Source: Channallabes apus
Lineage: Eukaryota > Chordata > Actinopteri > Siluriformes > Clariidae
NCBI GenBank assembly: GCA_030522415.1
Contig: CM060104.1
Location: 15,907,729 to 15,971,728 of the forward strand
Direction: 5' to 3'
Length of the DNA stretch: 64,000 nt
The position numbers were made by a program, and so were the translations under genes. A model generated the notes under the pieces. That model was given only the letters and a program-made list of their open reading frames with translations, did not search any database and was not told where the DNA came from. Below, in pieces: positions 22,361 to 35,163 of the stretch (position 1 is its first letter; every line of letters begins with the position of its first letter).

Positions 22361-24065
22361 ATATTCTTCTTCTTCTTCTTCTATGTGTGACTGACCTTTT
22401 CATATCTGTGTATGCAAATGTTTCATGTGTGTGTGTATAAGTGAAGTTTGATTTAAGTCCTATACGGCACCTCATACCAGGGTGACTTATTTAAATATAA
22501 ACTTCAAATGCCTCCTCAAATTATAGAAATGCTTGCGTAAATGACAAATTACATCACAAATTCAAATGTTATTTGTCACATACACAGTAATACACAGTAC
22601 GATATGCAGTGAAATGCTTATACGACCGCCTTTGACCTTAAAAATGTGAAAAACAATTAACAAGAAATAAGAAAGAGAAATAGATAGAAGCAAGAAATAA
22701 ATAAATAGCTTAACTATAAGAAGTAGAACAAAATATAAAATTTTTCAAAAATATATAAGAAATATAAAACCTCTGTGCAAGACAAAATTTATTTAAATGC
22801 AAATAAAAAGTGGTTGAAATCCACATGGTGTATAACCATGAATACATTCAACAAATGCCCACTTAAATTACTGAAAGGAATATAAAACAGTAAGGAACAG
22901 TTTATTTAATTTTAAAATATGAATTCAAATGAATTTTCTATGAAACATAATTACTAATTAAGAGAACTTCTTTGAAACATTATAAGAACTAATTGAATAT
23001 TAAAATAGCCAGTGTTGTCAGATTTAGTCTGTGGTTTCCAACAGTACAAAATATTGCCTACATTTTGGTTAATATTCATTTTAGCATCCTGACATTCCAG
23101 ATATTTGGTTCGAAAAACTCCAACCACTGCATAACATTAGCTAGGCCGTTCGTTGTACCAGTAACACAACACAACAGTGCAATAGCACCCCCTACTGGAT
23201 ATGAGTGTTACTGAGCGCCCTCAGCACATGAGCCCTCCAGTTACACCTGGGCAAACCGTAACCAATTCTATCAGTTTTATTTAACTTTGTAGACTGTAAC
23301 ATTAACAGACAGATTATTTCTCCAGAGTGGACACTGCATAGTGTTTAGTTCACTGAGACTAAAGCTGACTAGAAGCAGAGAATCAGTTATTAATATAGTG
23401 GTCTTGGTGTACGGACACTGTAAAAAATCTTATGTGCTATCTACTTTAAAAAAATATGGTAACAAAATTGCACGTAATATTTTTAAGCAGTTTTTAAGGC
23501 TTGATTTTTTTTGTGGAATTTACTTGAATAAATCATGCAAAAAATCCTAAATTATTTAGCCAGACGCATATTATTTTTAAGTATTTACTGCTTGATTTTT
23601 TTCCCCCTAGCTGAATCTATTCAAATAAATCATGTAAAATATCCTAAATTATTTAGCCAGATACATGATGATTTTAACATTATTAGTGGAATAATCTTTT
23701 TTAGTTTAAGCAGATAAAAGGTACTCATATGTATTAAGGAAAATTACTTAATAATATAAAAAACATTTTATATTGAAATGAATACAAAATGCATTTTGGT
23801 GTTAAACATGCTTTTATTTCATGTTTCACTGGTATTAAAATATTAAACACTGTAAAATAGTGTATATAACATTTACAGCAGATTTAAGATCTGTAAAACA
23901 ATTTGTAAAACAGTATGTAACTGACAATTTCTATTGAAATCAACTGTTTAGCATTATATGCTAGCATCTTTTCTTGTGGGTAGTCACATTCTGTACTAAA
24001 ACCTGAGAGAACTTGTACAGTAAAACATTTCTAGGTTCATATCTTTGTAACATTACCCTATTTAC

Positions 24066-24112
24066 ATGAACATTTAGGCATTTGGCAGACGGTCTTATCC
24101 AGAGCGACTTAA
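24066..24112 (-). mobile_element. SINE 3'-tail fragment
   Basis: The minus strand reads TAAGTCGCTCTGGATAAGAC, then CGTCTGCCAAATGCC, the conserved tail shared by many fish SINEs. Only the tail is left. The same tail occurs on the plus strand near 56147. Confidence 0.75.
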
Positions 24113-24119
24113 TAAAACC

Positions 24120-24560
24120 ATATTTCCCCTATGCGGTTTGACTCAGATGCGGCGCTCCACGAAGTTCTGTAAGGTCCGGAAGCTTTCGCGAAGACCGGCG
24201 CGGAAAGATGGAAACGTACTCACAGCGCCAAAAACTCGCAGTGAATCATAATGAACCGTACTTACAGCCACCGCGAGAAACCGCATACTGTAGGTGCACT
24301 CCCCAAAACCTGTTCCAGTGAACTGTGGAGACACAACAACAAACTCAAGTCTGCTACTGGCGGACAGGATGTTTTCAGAAATTTTCACAATGTTTAATTT
24401 ATTTCATTTATATTGCTGACACTAATGCAACAAAGGAGCTTATTTAAGAAATCAAAATAAAGTATAAAAATTAGTAAGAGGCTTAACTTACTTTTTAACA
24501 TTTTACACTGTTCGTCTGCTCCTTCAAAATGGCGTCTGATCTCTGCTGCTGCTGCTGAGA
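24120..24560 (-). promoter_or_regulatory. CpG-containing block of unknown role, possible promoter
   Basis: A GC- and CpG-richer island in AT-rich DNA, with a YY1-like AAAATGGCG at about 24526-24534 and minus-strand GTGAGT and GTAAGT donor-like sites. An 81-codon minus frame (24143-24388) starting MKISENILSASSRLEFVVV shows no recognisable domain. It could be an unannotated non-coding RNA start, a decayed gene or a GC-rich transposon fragment. Confidence 0.3.
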
Positions 24561-24862
24561 TTCAAATGAAGGTGACTTAATAAAACCCGGTTAATTGAGC
24601 CAATTCTCTTAAAATAAATATGAAGCCTTTTTTCCTAAATTTTTTTTGACTAAATGGTTCCTCAAATTAAGCCTAAAAATTGCACTCATTTCCTTTAAAA
24701 AATAGGTAAAATTTATTTCTTAATTTTATTAGTGAAATGTTCTCAATATATTATAAAAAACACAGAAAACCATTTTTTTAAATGAAATATGCACATTATT
24801 TTTAATTATTACATAAATTTTTTTAATGAAAATTACAAGCCTCATGATTCATTTTTTACAGT

Positions 24863-25108
24863 GTAGGTGGCATGGTAGCTTAGTGGTTAGCTTTCGAATT
24901 GCCACCTTGGGGTCTGTGTGCGTGGAGTTTGCATGTTCTCGCTGTGCTTGGTGGGTTTCATCCAGGTACTACAGATTTCTACTACAGTCATATAAAGATA
25001 AGCAGATTAGACAAATTGGCATTCCCAAATTACCTGCAGTGTGTGAATTTGTGTGTCAATGTTGACCATATATCTCACCAAGGTTGTAAAAAAAAAAAAA
25101 AAAAAAGG
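24863..25108 (+). mobile_element. tRNA-derived SINE (second family, plus strand)
   Basis: Head GGCATGGTAGCTTAGTGG with an A box, then GTGGAGTTTGCATGTTCTCG, GCTTGGTGGGTTTCATCC and TTGGCATTCCCAAATTACCT, ending in a poly-A run. The same family lies in reverse at 51746-52124. The copy is diverged, and its tail is cut before the usual ATCCATCGCAGGGCAC segment. Confidence 0.75.
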
Positions 25109-25359
25109 GAATAAATACAATGGTAATGACTACTGGCCCTCATGGTCTGTAGTTGGACTAAAGAGGTTCCAAGATGGATAGATGGATGGTCTTGGTACAG
25201 TGGGCTCCAAGCTAAACAAAACAATCACAAACAACTGTTGATCAAATAAAGGCTAAAAAAAAACTGCTTAAGGAACAACATAATCTGTTCACACCTATGC
25301 TCCTCTTTGCACAATTATATCACATTTTTCTTCTTCTTTGTTGTTTAACAATGGTCGAA

Positions 25360-25690
25360 ATCCAGTAGGTTGGTTACCTTACAGCCAACTGTAGGTCTCA
25401 CCCTCCCTCATCTTCACGGACTCTGAAAGCCAATTTTCCAGACCAGCCTTCCTTAAGACCTCTAATGCATCCTTCCACAATATTGTCTTGACTTGTTCTG
25501 TGTCTTGAACTCAATGTCCACAAACTCTTTCTTCTCATTTACTCTTAGTACAACTCAGCATATTTAGTTGGAATCCTGTAGGTTGCATCACTCCCAACTT
25601 TAGATGTCTCTCTTTTTAGTTTTCCTGAACTTTAAAGCCGACTTTCCAGTCCAGTCTTCCTCAAAAACAACATTGAATGCTTCCTTTAAA
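25360..25690. repeat. Two diverged tandem copies of a module of about 120 bp
   Basis: ATCCAGTAGGTTGGTTACC...CCAGACCAGCCTTCCTTAAG (about 25360-25475) is echoed by ATCCTGTAGGTTGCATCAC...CCAGTCCAGTCTTCCTCAAA (about 25572-25690). Divergence is high, so the duplication is old or they are two copies of one dispersed repeat. Confidence 0.55.
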
Positions 25691-26154
25691 ATACACATAC
25701 TGTACAAACATAATAGTCCTAATTCCATTTTACACTACTCACATCTTAGGGCTCAAATCCTTACCTTTATTTACTAAAAACATCACGCCAACAGCAGGTC
25801 ATCGCATGCGTCTAGTAACCAATGGACATGACTTGTAACCAATGGATATGCGTCTAATAACCAGTTGACATGACAGAAACGTTGACTATATGTTTTTAGC
25901 TCATCGCTGCGTAAAGAGTGGTGGTAATTTAACTGCAGCCGGTGTGTTTGTTACAGCCATTCATACTTATAACAACAATTTTAAATTTATAAGACGAATT
26001 AAGGAGTTGTATTAATGTAATGCAAGATGCAGAACGAATTAATTTAAGAAACAAATAAAATACAAAGCACACTGTACTGTAAATATAAAGCTCGACAAGA
26101 TTTTTTTTTAAACATGATTCAAGTTTCTAAACACATGATAGAAGGAATGTCATT

Positions 26155-26292
26155 TCATTCATTCATCTTCTATACCGCTTTATCCTGTATTTAGGGTCGC
26201 GGGAACCTGGAGCCTATCCCAGGAGACTCTGGGCACGAAGCAGGGTACACCCTGGACAGCGTGCCAATCCATCGCAGAGCACACACACACTC
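26155..26292 (-). mobile_element. SINE 3' portion (family of 51746-52124)
   Basis: CTTCTATACCGCTTTATCCT, GGGTCGCGGGAACCTGGAGC and GCCAATCCATCGCAGAGCAC followed by (CA)n match the tail half of the SINE at 51.7 kb in the same orientation. The tRNA-like head is missing. Confidence 0.8.
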
Positions 26293-27339
26293 TGAATGTC
26301 ATTTAATCACACAAAAATAAAAACGTTTTTGAAAATACAATTTAGTTGAATTGACGTTAACTGGAATTATTTAAAAAAGTTTTAATAAAAAAAAACAGTT
26401 TTAATGAAACTTTACATACAAATATATCCTAACAGACGGGAACGAAAACTTCTCCTAACTGAGATTAAAAAAAGAAAAATTTGCTTATAAAAATGCTGAA
26501 TTGATAGATTCGCATTAGACTGATAGATTTGCATATAGTATAAATAACTGTACTATAACATTAAGTAGAATTAGTTGTTAGTTTTTCGGGTGCTCCCATC
26601 TAGGAAATAATTTAAGTGTAGCATATTCTCAGTACATACTGTAATCAACAGAATTAATTAAATTCCCAAGCTTGTCAGTCATAAACGTCATAAACATGTA
26701 GGGAGATCCGAAGACAGACACATTAGCATTTTCCAGTTGGACAAATAGTTCCAGCAGACACAAGCTAATTGTATGTTCATCTGGACACAGGCTATAGGAA
26801 GTATTACCATGTACCTGTTTATTGCACCTTTTTATTGTATTCAAGTAATTATTACCATATTTATAGGTTGATTTCCTGTTCCCAAGCTTGGTACACGGTT
26901 AGGACGACTTCCATGGGTCCTGAGACAATCATGCTGTCTTACTGCCATTTCAAACATTTTTGGCTTGTAAACATGATATGACAAGAGCCCACTAAGGGTT
27001 TCCATCATTTCATTAAGTAAGGACTAAGCTGCAAGATTTTATTGGAATGTTGGTGCCAAATGTATTGCCTTAAAATTGTGTTATTGTATTTACCTTGTAG
27101 CTAGAAAATCAGTTTGATGTTTCTTAATATTCAAATAATTAGGTGTAACAGTATTATAAGATGATTTCTCAGAGGTTTGGTACCTGAACTGAAGTAGATT
27201 ATTGAAATGCTACAGGTATGACCACATGCCTGAACTTAGCACCATTGAACACAGTATTGAAAACAGAACACTATACTAATACTAGGTAGACTGGGATTTG
27301 TTTATGAGCATAGAGTCACTGTGGTAATGTATCCTACCT

Positions 27340-27680
27340 TGAACCAGTCTGGCCATTCTTTACCTCTATCATCACTAAGGCATTTTTCTTCAAGCAATTG
27401 CTGCTCACTGTTCACTCATTCTAAGTTAATTCTAGAGATTGTTGTACATGAAAATCCCAGGAGACAAGCAGTTATAGAAATACTCAAATCAGCCCGTCTG
27501 GCACCAACACACTGTGATCCCATTTCTGCAACCATTCTGATGGTTGATGAGAACATTACCAGAAGCTTCTGGGATGTATCTGCATGATTTAATGCATTGC
27601 ACTTCTGCCACCTGATTGGATGATTCAATTATTGCTTGAGTATGTAGGTGCACTGGTGTTCCAATTAAAATCTTCAGGGA
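27340..27680. repeat. Common teleost interspersed repeat (class not assigned)
   Basis: AAAATCCCAGGAGACAAGCA, CAGCCCGTCTGGCACCAACA and CTGATGGTTGATGAGAACAT in this order are characteristic of a DNA element widespread in fish genomes. Borders are approximate and no coding frame is retained. Confidence 0.55.
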
Positions 27681-28208
27681 GTGTATATTTCCAGTATAAT
27701 CGATATAAATAATATAAAGGCAGACATTTTATAATGAGGATGGAAGTCCAGAGAAGGCATATCTTTATATTCTCAAATGTCATCAGTGACATTTACAACA
27801 AAATAACGCACCATATTTTAACTGTCACTTTCAAACCAATAGGTTCATAACTGATTAGATCATAGAGAGAGTGATTTATTTTGGGTATATTCAAAATAAA
27901 CTGGAATTTAACTGTGAAGCAACAATTTTTCATGTGGTTTAAGCTGTATTATCTGTAGTTGAAGATACTTTTAGCACAAAAATCTGCTAATCAAAATGAT
28001 GTCAAAAATATCAGAAATGTTTGGTTTACATTGGATAAATATATGAAATATCACTTTTATCCATGTATTACCTGCTGATGCATAATGGCACTGTGGCACT
28101 GGATGTCTGGGGTTTAATAATAAGCTCTGTGTACTGTCTGTGCAGGATTCTACATGGTCTCTCAGGGTGCCAAGTAAATCAATATTCCACATATCAAAAC
28201 TTTCAAAT

Positions 28209-28247
28209 AGGTGTGTGGGGGGGGGGGAGCGGGGGGGGGGGGGGGGG
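28209..28247 (+). repeat. Poly-G tract
   Basis: GTGTGTGGGG leading into two long G homopolymers separated by AGC. It has quadruplex potential and is also a likely site of assembly error. Confidence 0.9.
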
Positions 28248-28568
28248 TTTGTTCCTTTTCTTTTGGATTGTTTCATGATTTCCTAAATAATTTGATCGAG
28301 GCTAATTCCCACTCAACAGTCAGGTGTCCGGTGTCCTTTATTATATGACAACTACTAACCAATGAAGGCAAAAGCTATCACTTGCTTTTTCTGAGACCCG
28401 TGAAGTCAGTCAACTGAATCTTTTCATATTACTAATTATGCTGAGTCAAGGGCATGAAACATGCTCAGAGGGAAACACTATCCACCCTCTTTCACATGAG
28501 CTCACAGACGCTGAAGAGCGGTTAGTGTCACTGTGACTGATAGGGAGAGAGAGCGTGCCATCCCCCCT

Positions 28569-28584
28569 AATGTGTGTGTGTATC

Positions 28585-28665
<81 letters not shown>

Positions 28666-28770
28666 AGGCAGGGTGTATCCTGTGATGGACTGGCATCCCT
28701 TCCAGACTGCATTCTTATGCCCAGTTTTCCCGTGAATTCTTCAACGCCAAAAAGCCATCATTAAGGATGA
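28569..28770 (+). repeat. (TG)n array joined to a SINE 3' remnant
   Basis: (TG)n with TATG and ATCTG interruptions to about 28663, followed by GGCAGGGTGTATCCTGTGAT and GGACTGGCATCCCTTCCAGA and an AAGGATGAATGACTGAATAA end. This is the diverged tail of the SINE family at 51.7 kb on the plus strand. The dinucleotide run probably expanded from the SINE's internal TG stretch. Confidence 0.75.
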
Positions 28771-28779
28771 ATGACTGAA

Positions 28780-31700
28780 TAAAATACAGCACTGGCCACA
28801 TTGGGTTCTTCTGTAGTCGCTCCCAGCTGCTAGTTAGTACCTTTTGTGCTGATCATTAGAAAATCCACAGAGGGCTTCAAGAATTTAACCAAACAAACAA
28901 AAAAACTCATTTTTGTGTGTAGTTGTGTGCAAATAGCCTGATGTTTGATGTCAAATCCTGAAGTATTAATTGGAACGGTTCTACCATTAAATAGGAAACA
29001 GATCCTTTGGCTTACGGTCTGCTGCTGTTGTTGGTGTTACAGAGCAAGCTGTTTGTACATGGGATTTTAAACATGCAAAGATATTCTCTCTTGTCCTATG
29101 AGTGTGTGGAATTGTTAGAGAAGAGCACTGTCGCTTTCATCATTATCTGCAAAATTTTCATGAAGTCACTATTATTAAGCTCAGCTTTTATTTGTCACAT
29201 ATACATTACGACGCAGTAAAATTCTTTATCCTTCACATATCCCAGCTTTTGTTAGTAGGCTGGGATCAGAGTGCAGGGTGAGCCATTATACAGTGGCCCT
29301 GGAGCAGACAGGGCTAAAGGGATTGCTCAAGGGCCCAACAGCAGCAACTTGGTGGAACTGTGGCTCGAACCTTCCACAGACCTTCTGAACAGCCTTAACA
29401 CAATTGAGCCACCACAACCCCATGTTTATGCTTTTATACCAGAAAACTGGTGACAGGATCATGGACACCCAAGGCTCTTCTATGCCTGTGGGGACCAAAG
29501 GGCAAAATATCTTGTCTGATACCACAGAAAAATGAATGTAGCACAATAGAAAGGTATCAAAACACACAGTGTTAGCAGGCAAAAAGTTCAAGTTAAAATT
29601 TTTCAGATCTCAATCTGATCAAGCATTCACGGGATCTGATGGACAATCAAGTCTGATTCATGGAGGCCTCACCCCACAACTTACAGCATGTAAAGAACCT
29701 GTCCTAACATCCCAAAAGATCAGATCTGTTTTAGTGAATAGGCAGCATGCACAAAAGATGAAAGATTATAATCTTTTTTCTTAAAGTGTTTTTTATATGG
29801 CATATACAAACAAGAAGTATCAATTTTGTGATTAAAAATAAACAATTAAATAAACAATATTTTTTGTAATGTTGTGTTTTAATGCAATAATTTATTTTGT
29901 GATGTGTTTGTAGTGGTTTGGTAGTCTGATAATGCCTTTTGGTCATTAGTAAAACTGACGAGCTGAGATTTCGGGAATGTTTTGAAAAGGAAATTGGCAG
30001 TAGCTAATGTTTGTTATTAATTTTAAAAACTGTGAAAAACAATAAACAAATAACAGTGGCACATTACTGTTAGTGGAATTATAGCGATGTCTCCATAAAC
30101 CTTCACTCAGTCTGTTTAGATGTCTTATAATTACGCAAATTAATCAACCCAGCCCAGAATCCTAAAACCTCACAATGCGTAAATATGTCAACAGACAACA
30201 GATAAATAACAGGACTCATTAAAGATGGTTTACTGTTTTATGTAAATCATTTCAAGCTTAGTAAAAAGAAGACATCAAATGTTGTTGTTGTTTTTTTATT
30301 TGAAAATCTGAAACATCTATACATCAAATATAAAAAATATTTATTAACAATTTATGCTTTTTTTAAAAAAAAATGATATCTGATTCTTTCCATTATTCCT
30401 TTGATGTCAGTTGTTACTATATGGGACAATGTCTTTTTGACTGTGTGTGGGTGTGTGTGTGTGGACATGTGTGTGTGTGGATATGTGCGCACTGGCAGTC
30501 GCTGAGTGTGGTAGGGTGTGACCCTGGTGTTATGAAGAAGCCGTGCCCACTCATCACGGCGGCCTGATTCACAACACCAGCTGACCCGCCCCACCATACA
30601 GCTCTGTACACTGCGCTTGTGCCTGTGTCCTCAGATAACAGCACCCACTCACCTGTCAAATAGACACAAACACACATCAGATCAGATCAGATAGTTCAGA
30701 TAATTACACTTCCTGTAAGTAGATGCAGCATGATGCTGGTTGTTTTTTTTCTCATACCAACACCACCACTGAAGCTTTGATTAACAGCTGATTTCAGTCC
30801 AAGTCAACTGTAAAATGATTCATTTGAATCCAAAGAATTAACTTAAGATCGTCAACTAAAATGAAAACACTCTAGCTATCCAAACTCTACACAAATCCCA
30901 CAGAAAGAGATAGATAGCATCAATAACGTACCCAAAACCACATTTCAATAAAAAATAAAAAGCAATAGCAAAAACCAAAAAGTTTATAAAAATAACAAAT
31001 ATATGTGCAATAAATGTGTAACCATTTTACTTTAACAGAAAATGAAAACAATTAGAACTGTGCAGTACAGATAGCTACTCGTTGGTGTTATGATGTATCA
31101 GGTGCCTTCTGTTATTATCACAGGACCAGTTTTCCTAAATTGCTCTCCATGTCGTCTGGTAATGAACCCATGAAGAAGACTATTTCATCCTACTGGATAC
31201 TTGTACATGGAGAGAGATAATGACAAGAAAACTCTTTACTCTGTTACAGTAATTCATGCTAAATTGCAGTAAAACCATTTTGTCATATGTCAGGTTAAAT
31301 TTGTTGCACTATTGATTTGGATATGTTTTGTTTTTTTCCATCCGATACCCGATCACACATTTTCTGCTGATATACCGATACTGAACTATTGGATCAATGC
31401 CATCTCTGAATGTAACCCTTACAGTCTTTTCTTATGTCTATCAGTATGTGCAGGAAGGCCAAATAACTTGGGGCTGCAGCACTACTCCAGCTGTAGTCTT
31501 GCTGCTGTGAAGATTCTCATCTCTGACAACGTGACTATTGAGGTCAGAATAACAGCTCTGAGCAGACGAGTGCATGATCTCTGAGCTAACATTGACTTCA
31601 TTTCTCTAAATTGCTACTGACTCAGAGGAGCTGAATCACTTTTAAAGTGTAATGCAAACAAGTAATCCATGATCCATGTCTGTTTTATTATTAATGACTT

Positions 31701-33700
31701 CCTAACTTTAAAGGGATGTTCAGGAGAGAGAGAGAGAGAGAGAGAGAGAGCTGTGATTTATAGATAGAAACTTGACACGAACCTGGAACCTTGTTAAACA
31801 TGATTAATTCTTGTAAGAGAAGCGGAGTTCTTTCAGTAAGCTACTGTATTTGCCTGAATATATTCTATACAGTCACACTGAATAGTTTCTACCATCACAG
31901 CTGCAGGCATCGTATGGAGAAAGAGCAGTTACAAGTTTCTTCTAATTTTAGTTAAATGATTTCAGCAGGTACTGTCCATAAACTCACTTCCTGCCACTCA
32001 GTTATCCCACTATTTATCTGCCTCATCTTTAACCCCGGCAGCTCAATCCCTCTTAATTCCTGCACAGTTTATCATATCACACAAGCATATGATATACTAC
32101 TGTATAACGCAGTATTTTTCTTTTTAATCCTGTTTCATCAGCTAACCTCCTCTTTGTGCTCATCCTAACAGCGACATAGCACACAGAAAGGCTTTCGTAA
32201 GGCAAACGTTTTTATGGGTTCAATTAGAAGGTGTGAGAGGCGATTGCGGCAATCCTGGATGCCTGCCCATGCCCTTCAAAGTAAAAAAATACCACCATAC
32301 TGTGCTGAAGCCATGGTGAAAACACATCCCAGCTTATTAGACCAGAATCTGACAATTTTGTGTATGTTCTTCAAAAAGGTACACTAAGTTTAATTTGTTC
32401 GATTCAGTGAGTAGCCAGATAATGCAGCAGACATCCCAAGGCAGTTCTGTGGATAGGCATTTTTATATTTCTAAAAGGGAATTTATTTTTTTTGCTCGGC
32501 TGACTGAATGGGCCGTGGCGGCTTCCTGGTGAAACACCAGCTGCTCCTCTGACTGTTAGATAGATAGATCAATAGATCAATCAATGTGCTTTGATTCTGA
32601 CTGTACATGGCATTAGATATTGGCTAGCTTTGTGTTCAAATAGCACCCTGTCCTAGGTGTGGCTTCAGACAGAGTGATCATCGTATAGTCCTGTACAGAC
32701 TATCATCAGTTACTGCAGTGTTTTAAATGCACTGTGTTTTTGTACTAATCAAGTTCAGGTTTGTACGTTTTAGGTAGTTACCTGGCTAAGTATCTTCTCA
32801 TTTTTAAATGAGAAATGAGACAGCTGTAAATTCGTTCCAGATTAAATGCTGACGGCTTTAGTTAGCAGTTAAAAGATGTGTTATGCAAAAACAGAGGACT
32901 GTCTGGTTAGGCTTTAAGTCTCAGGTACTGACAGCTGATGGAGAAGCTCATATCTCCTGGGTGCATCAGACAGCTGCACTGAGCGAGCAAAAAGTCTTCG
33001 TCTAGCATCTAAAAACAGCTTTTGGTTTCCCACTGGAAATCAGACGTTTAGATCAATCGTATACTGTAGCTGCAACCAGAAAAAGAAAGAATGGAAAAAC
33101 AAGATCGATAGATACTATAGATACAACTGCATCAACGTTTTTTTGCACCAAGATGCTACTAACTCTTTGCCCAACACATCAAAATGCAAAACAGGATTAA
33201 ATTCAGGTGCACACACTAATAACTTTCCAAACTTGCCCAAAATATGCCATTGTGTGCACAAGTTTATATATGTGTATGTGCATGTTTACATATCTTTGTG
33301 TCGGCTTGTGTGTGTATGAGATTGAGTTCATGGTCATTTGCAAGCAGAGCAACTTAGAGGCAGAACTGAGTTTCTTATCAAGCCTGCTGCAGCTGCCGAA
33401 GGTGAATTTCAGGAGTGACAGAAAAATACAAGGTAAATACAAACATACAAATGCACCAGTGCTTAACCTTACCTGTCTGGCAAGTTAGGTATGCTGACCA
33501 ACATTTTTATTGGTGTGTATATATATTGGTTGGTTGGTTCATGTGACCTCTGCTGTACTTGAGCTAAAAACTTATATTAGTATAATTTTTCCACTAATTT
33601 GTTTTAAACATGACAATATTCATTGACACATTAGACTGACTGTAAAAAACAGTAAGTAAAGGAATAATCCTCATGTCTGTAAGAATTCTTCCATATTACA
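28780..33700. other. Gene-free stretch
   Basis: No supported gene. It includes one SINE, a (TG)-rich segment near 30440-30490 beside a 260-bp GC-richer block (30480-30660) with no recognised homology, a fragment at about 31340-31410 resembling a dispersed repeat (ACCCGATCACACATTTTCTG), and a (GA)n run at 31722-31750. Confidence 0.5.
29175..29428 (-). mobile_element. tRNA-derived SINE (family of 22117-22360, reversed)
   Basis: The minus strand reads GTGGTGGCTCAATTGTGTTA (A box region) and GGTTCGAGCC (B box), then GTTGGGCCCTTGAGCAA, CTGCTCCAGGG and a tail ending ATGTGACAAATAAAAGC. It is nearly full length. Confidence 0.8.
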
Positions 33701-33980
33701 GCAGAAGGCACTTTGCTCATTAAGGAGCAGAGAAGCCTTGTGACGAGCTACTGGTCTGAATCAGACTGCACCAGCTCCTTTGTGAGCAAGCTCTTATGGT
33801 ATACACACACACATGCACACACACACACAAATACACACACAAGCACATGCACACACACGCACACAGGCCCTGTGGTCTCTAGGCTGTCAGGGAACACATG
33901 GCCAACAGTTATGGTCCCTGCTGAATGTCTGCTTTACAGAGTGATTGTAGCACACACTCTCTTTGCATCACAAAACAAAC

Positions 33981-34020
<40 letters not shown>

Positions 34021-35094
34021 AGCTTTCTGTCTCTCTTTGTCTCTTCAATTCCAGAAGTTTCTCCATAATTACAAGGCTGAATCAAAAAGGAAGCGTTATC
34101 GACTAAAAGGCACATCCATCATCCTAGCAAGTACGATTCTTCCTATTACCGAGGCAGCCTACCTGTAGGAACAATGCGGCTATTTTTCATTCCTTCATTC
34201 CTGTTGTGATTGTCAGTAGAAAAATTAATTAGCATGAAATATCATAAAATTTGACATCCCTTTTTTCCTCGTATCATGAACACATGATAATGTAGGAGGA
34301 GGAGCGGAAGGTGCTTCATGTTATACAGTACAGTATATGCATTTGTCTGAGCCTACAGTATAGTGTACTCTATAAATACTCATAGAGTATTTGTGTGTTT
34401 GGGAGGTGTGGCACTGCAGCAGTGATAGAGAGATGAGGAGAAAGAGAAACAGAAAGAAAAAGAGAAAGCAAGGTCCGCTTAATCTGATCTATGTACATCC
34501 TGAAAGACAAAAACCACACCCTGGAAGAAAGGAGAGAAAAAAGAGAACAGGAGGCAAAGGAAAAAGAACAGAGAGAGCTGAGGACAGGAAAATGACACAG
34601 GAATAAATGATGAAGGAATTTGTTGAATGCACCAGGATGAAGAAAACATACTGGATCACTTAAAATGCAAATGATTCAACAAAAGGGAACAATTAATATC
34701 CGTTAAATATATGCATTAAAATTCTGTTCTAAATGAATGAATGAATTCAATTCAGCAGGATTGATTGACTTGGCTCTTCCCTCACAGTTTAATCCAATCT
34801 TTAAGAAACATCTGAAATATAAAAGAACATATATACAACATTAATCAGCAGCCCAAATAAGCTGTTATCAGTTAGAGGTCCTGCTGCAACCAGCTTATCG
34901 ATGCCGAGCTAAAATGCAGTTTTTGTGCATTACGCTGTCTGTCTTACTCACGCTTGCAGACAAAGAGCAAGCAACGGTGGTGCATTAGGAAGTCCATTAA
35001 AACTCTACGTTTCTTAATTAGCCCTACTCAGATTATGTCTTTCCCTGTGAGCTCCACAAAATGCAAGTCATTCTGCAGTGCCTCCACCCTTTAT

Positions 35095-35097
35095 GCC

Positions 35098-35128
<31 letters not shown>

Positions 35129-35163
35129 GTCATAATCATTATCATCATCATCGTCATCATCAT
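35095..35163. repeat. (CAT)n trinucleotide repeat
   Basis: CATCATCAT units with CGT and AAT interruptions. Confidence 0.95.

Larger units (their letters stand above)
20481..24060. other. Gene-free stretch upstream of tcaim
   Basis: AT-rich sequence without supported genes. It holds dispersed-repeat fragments near 20870-20960 (a TTTATTGTCATATACAG string) and 22560-22640, one complete SINE and G-rich tracts. A CTCF-like minus-strand core, CCAGTAGGGGGTGC, is at about 23185-23198. Two similar segments near 23530 and 23625 (AAATCATG.AAAA.ATCCTAAA) look like a small local duplication. Confidence 0.5.
25200..28200. other. Gene-free stretch with several dispersed repeats
   Basis: No supported gene. 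Contents are a pair of diverged tandem modules at 25.36-25.69 kb, a SINE tail at 26.16-26.29 kb and a common teleost repeat at 27.34-27.68 kb. The rest is AT-rich sequence in which I see nothing else. Confidence 0.5.

Noticed and set aside
30417..30677. 86-codon minus frame in a GC-richer block
   Set aside because: No recognised domain; the ends translate (CA)-type repeats, and no matching splice partner was found.
33713..34168. 151-codon plus frame
   Set aside because: Most of it translates (CA)n and (CT)n runs; no conserved domain or splice logic.
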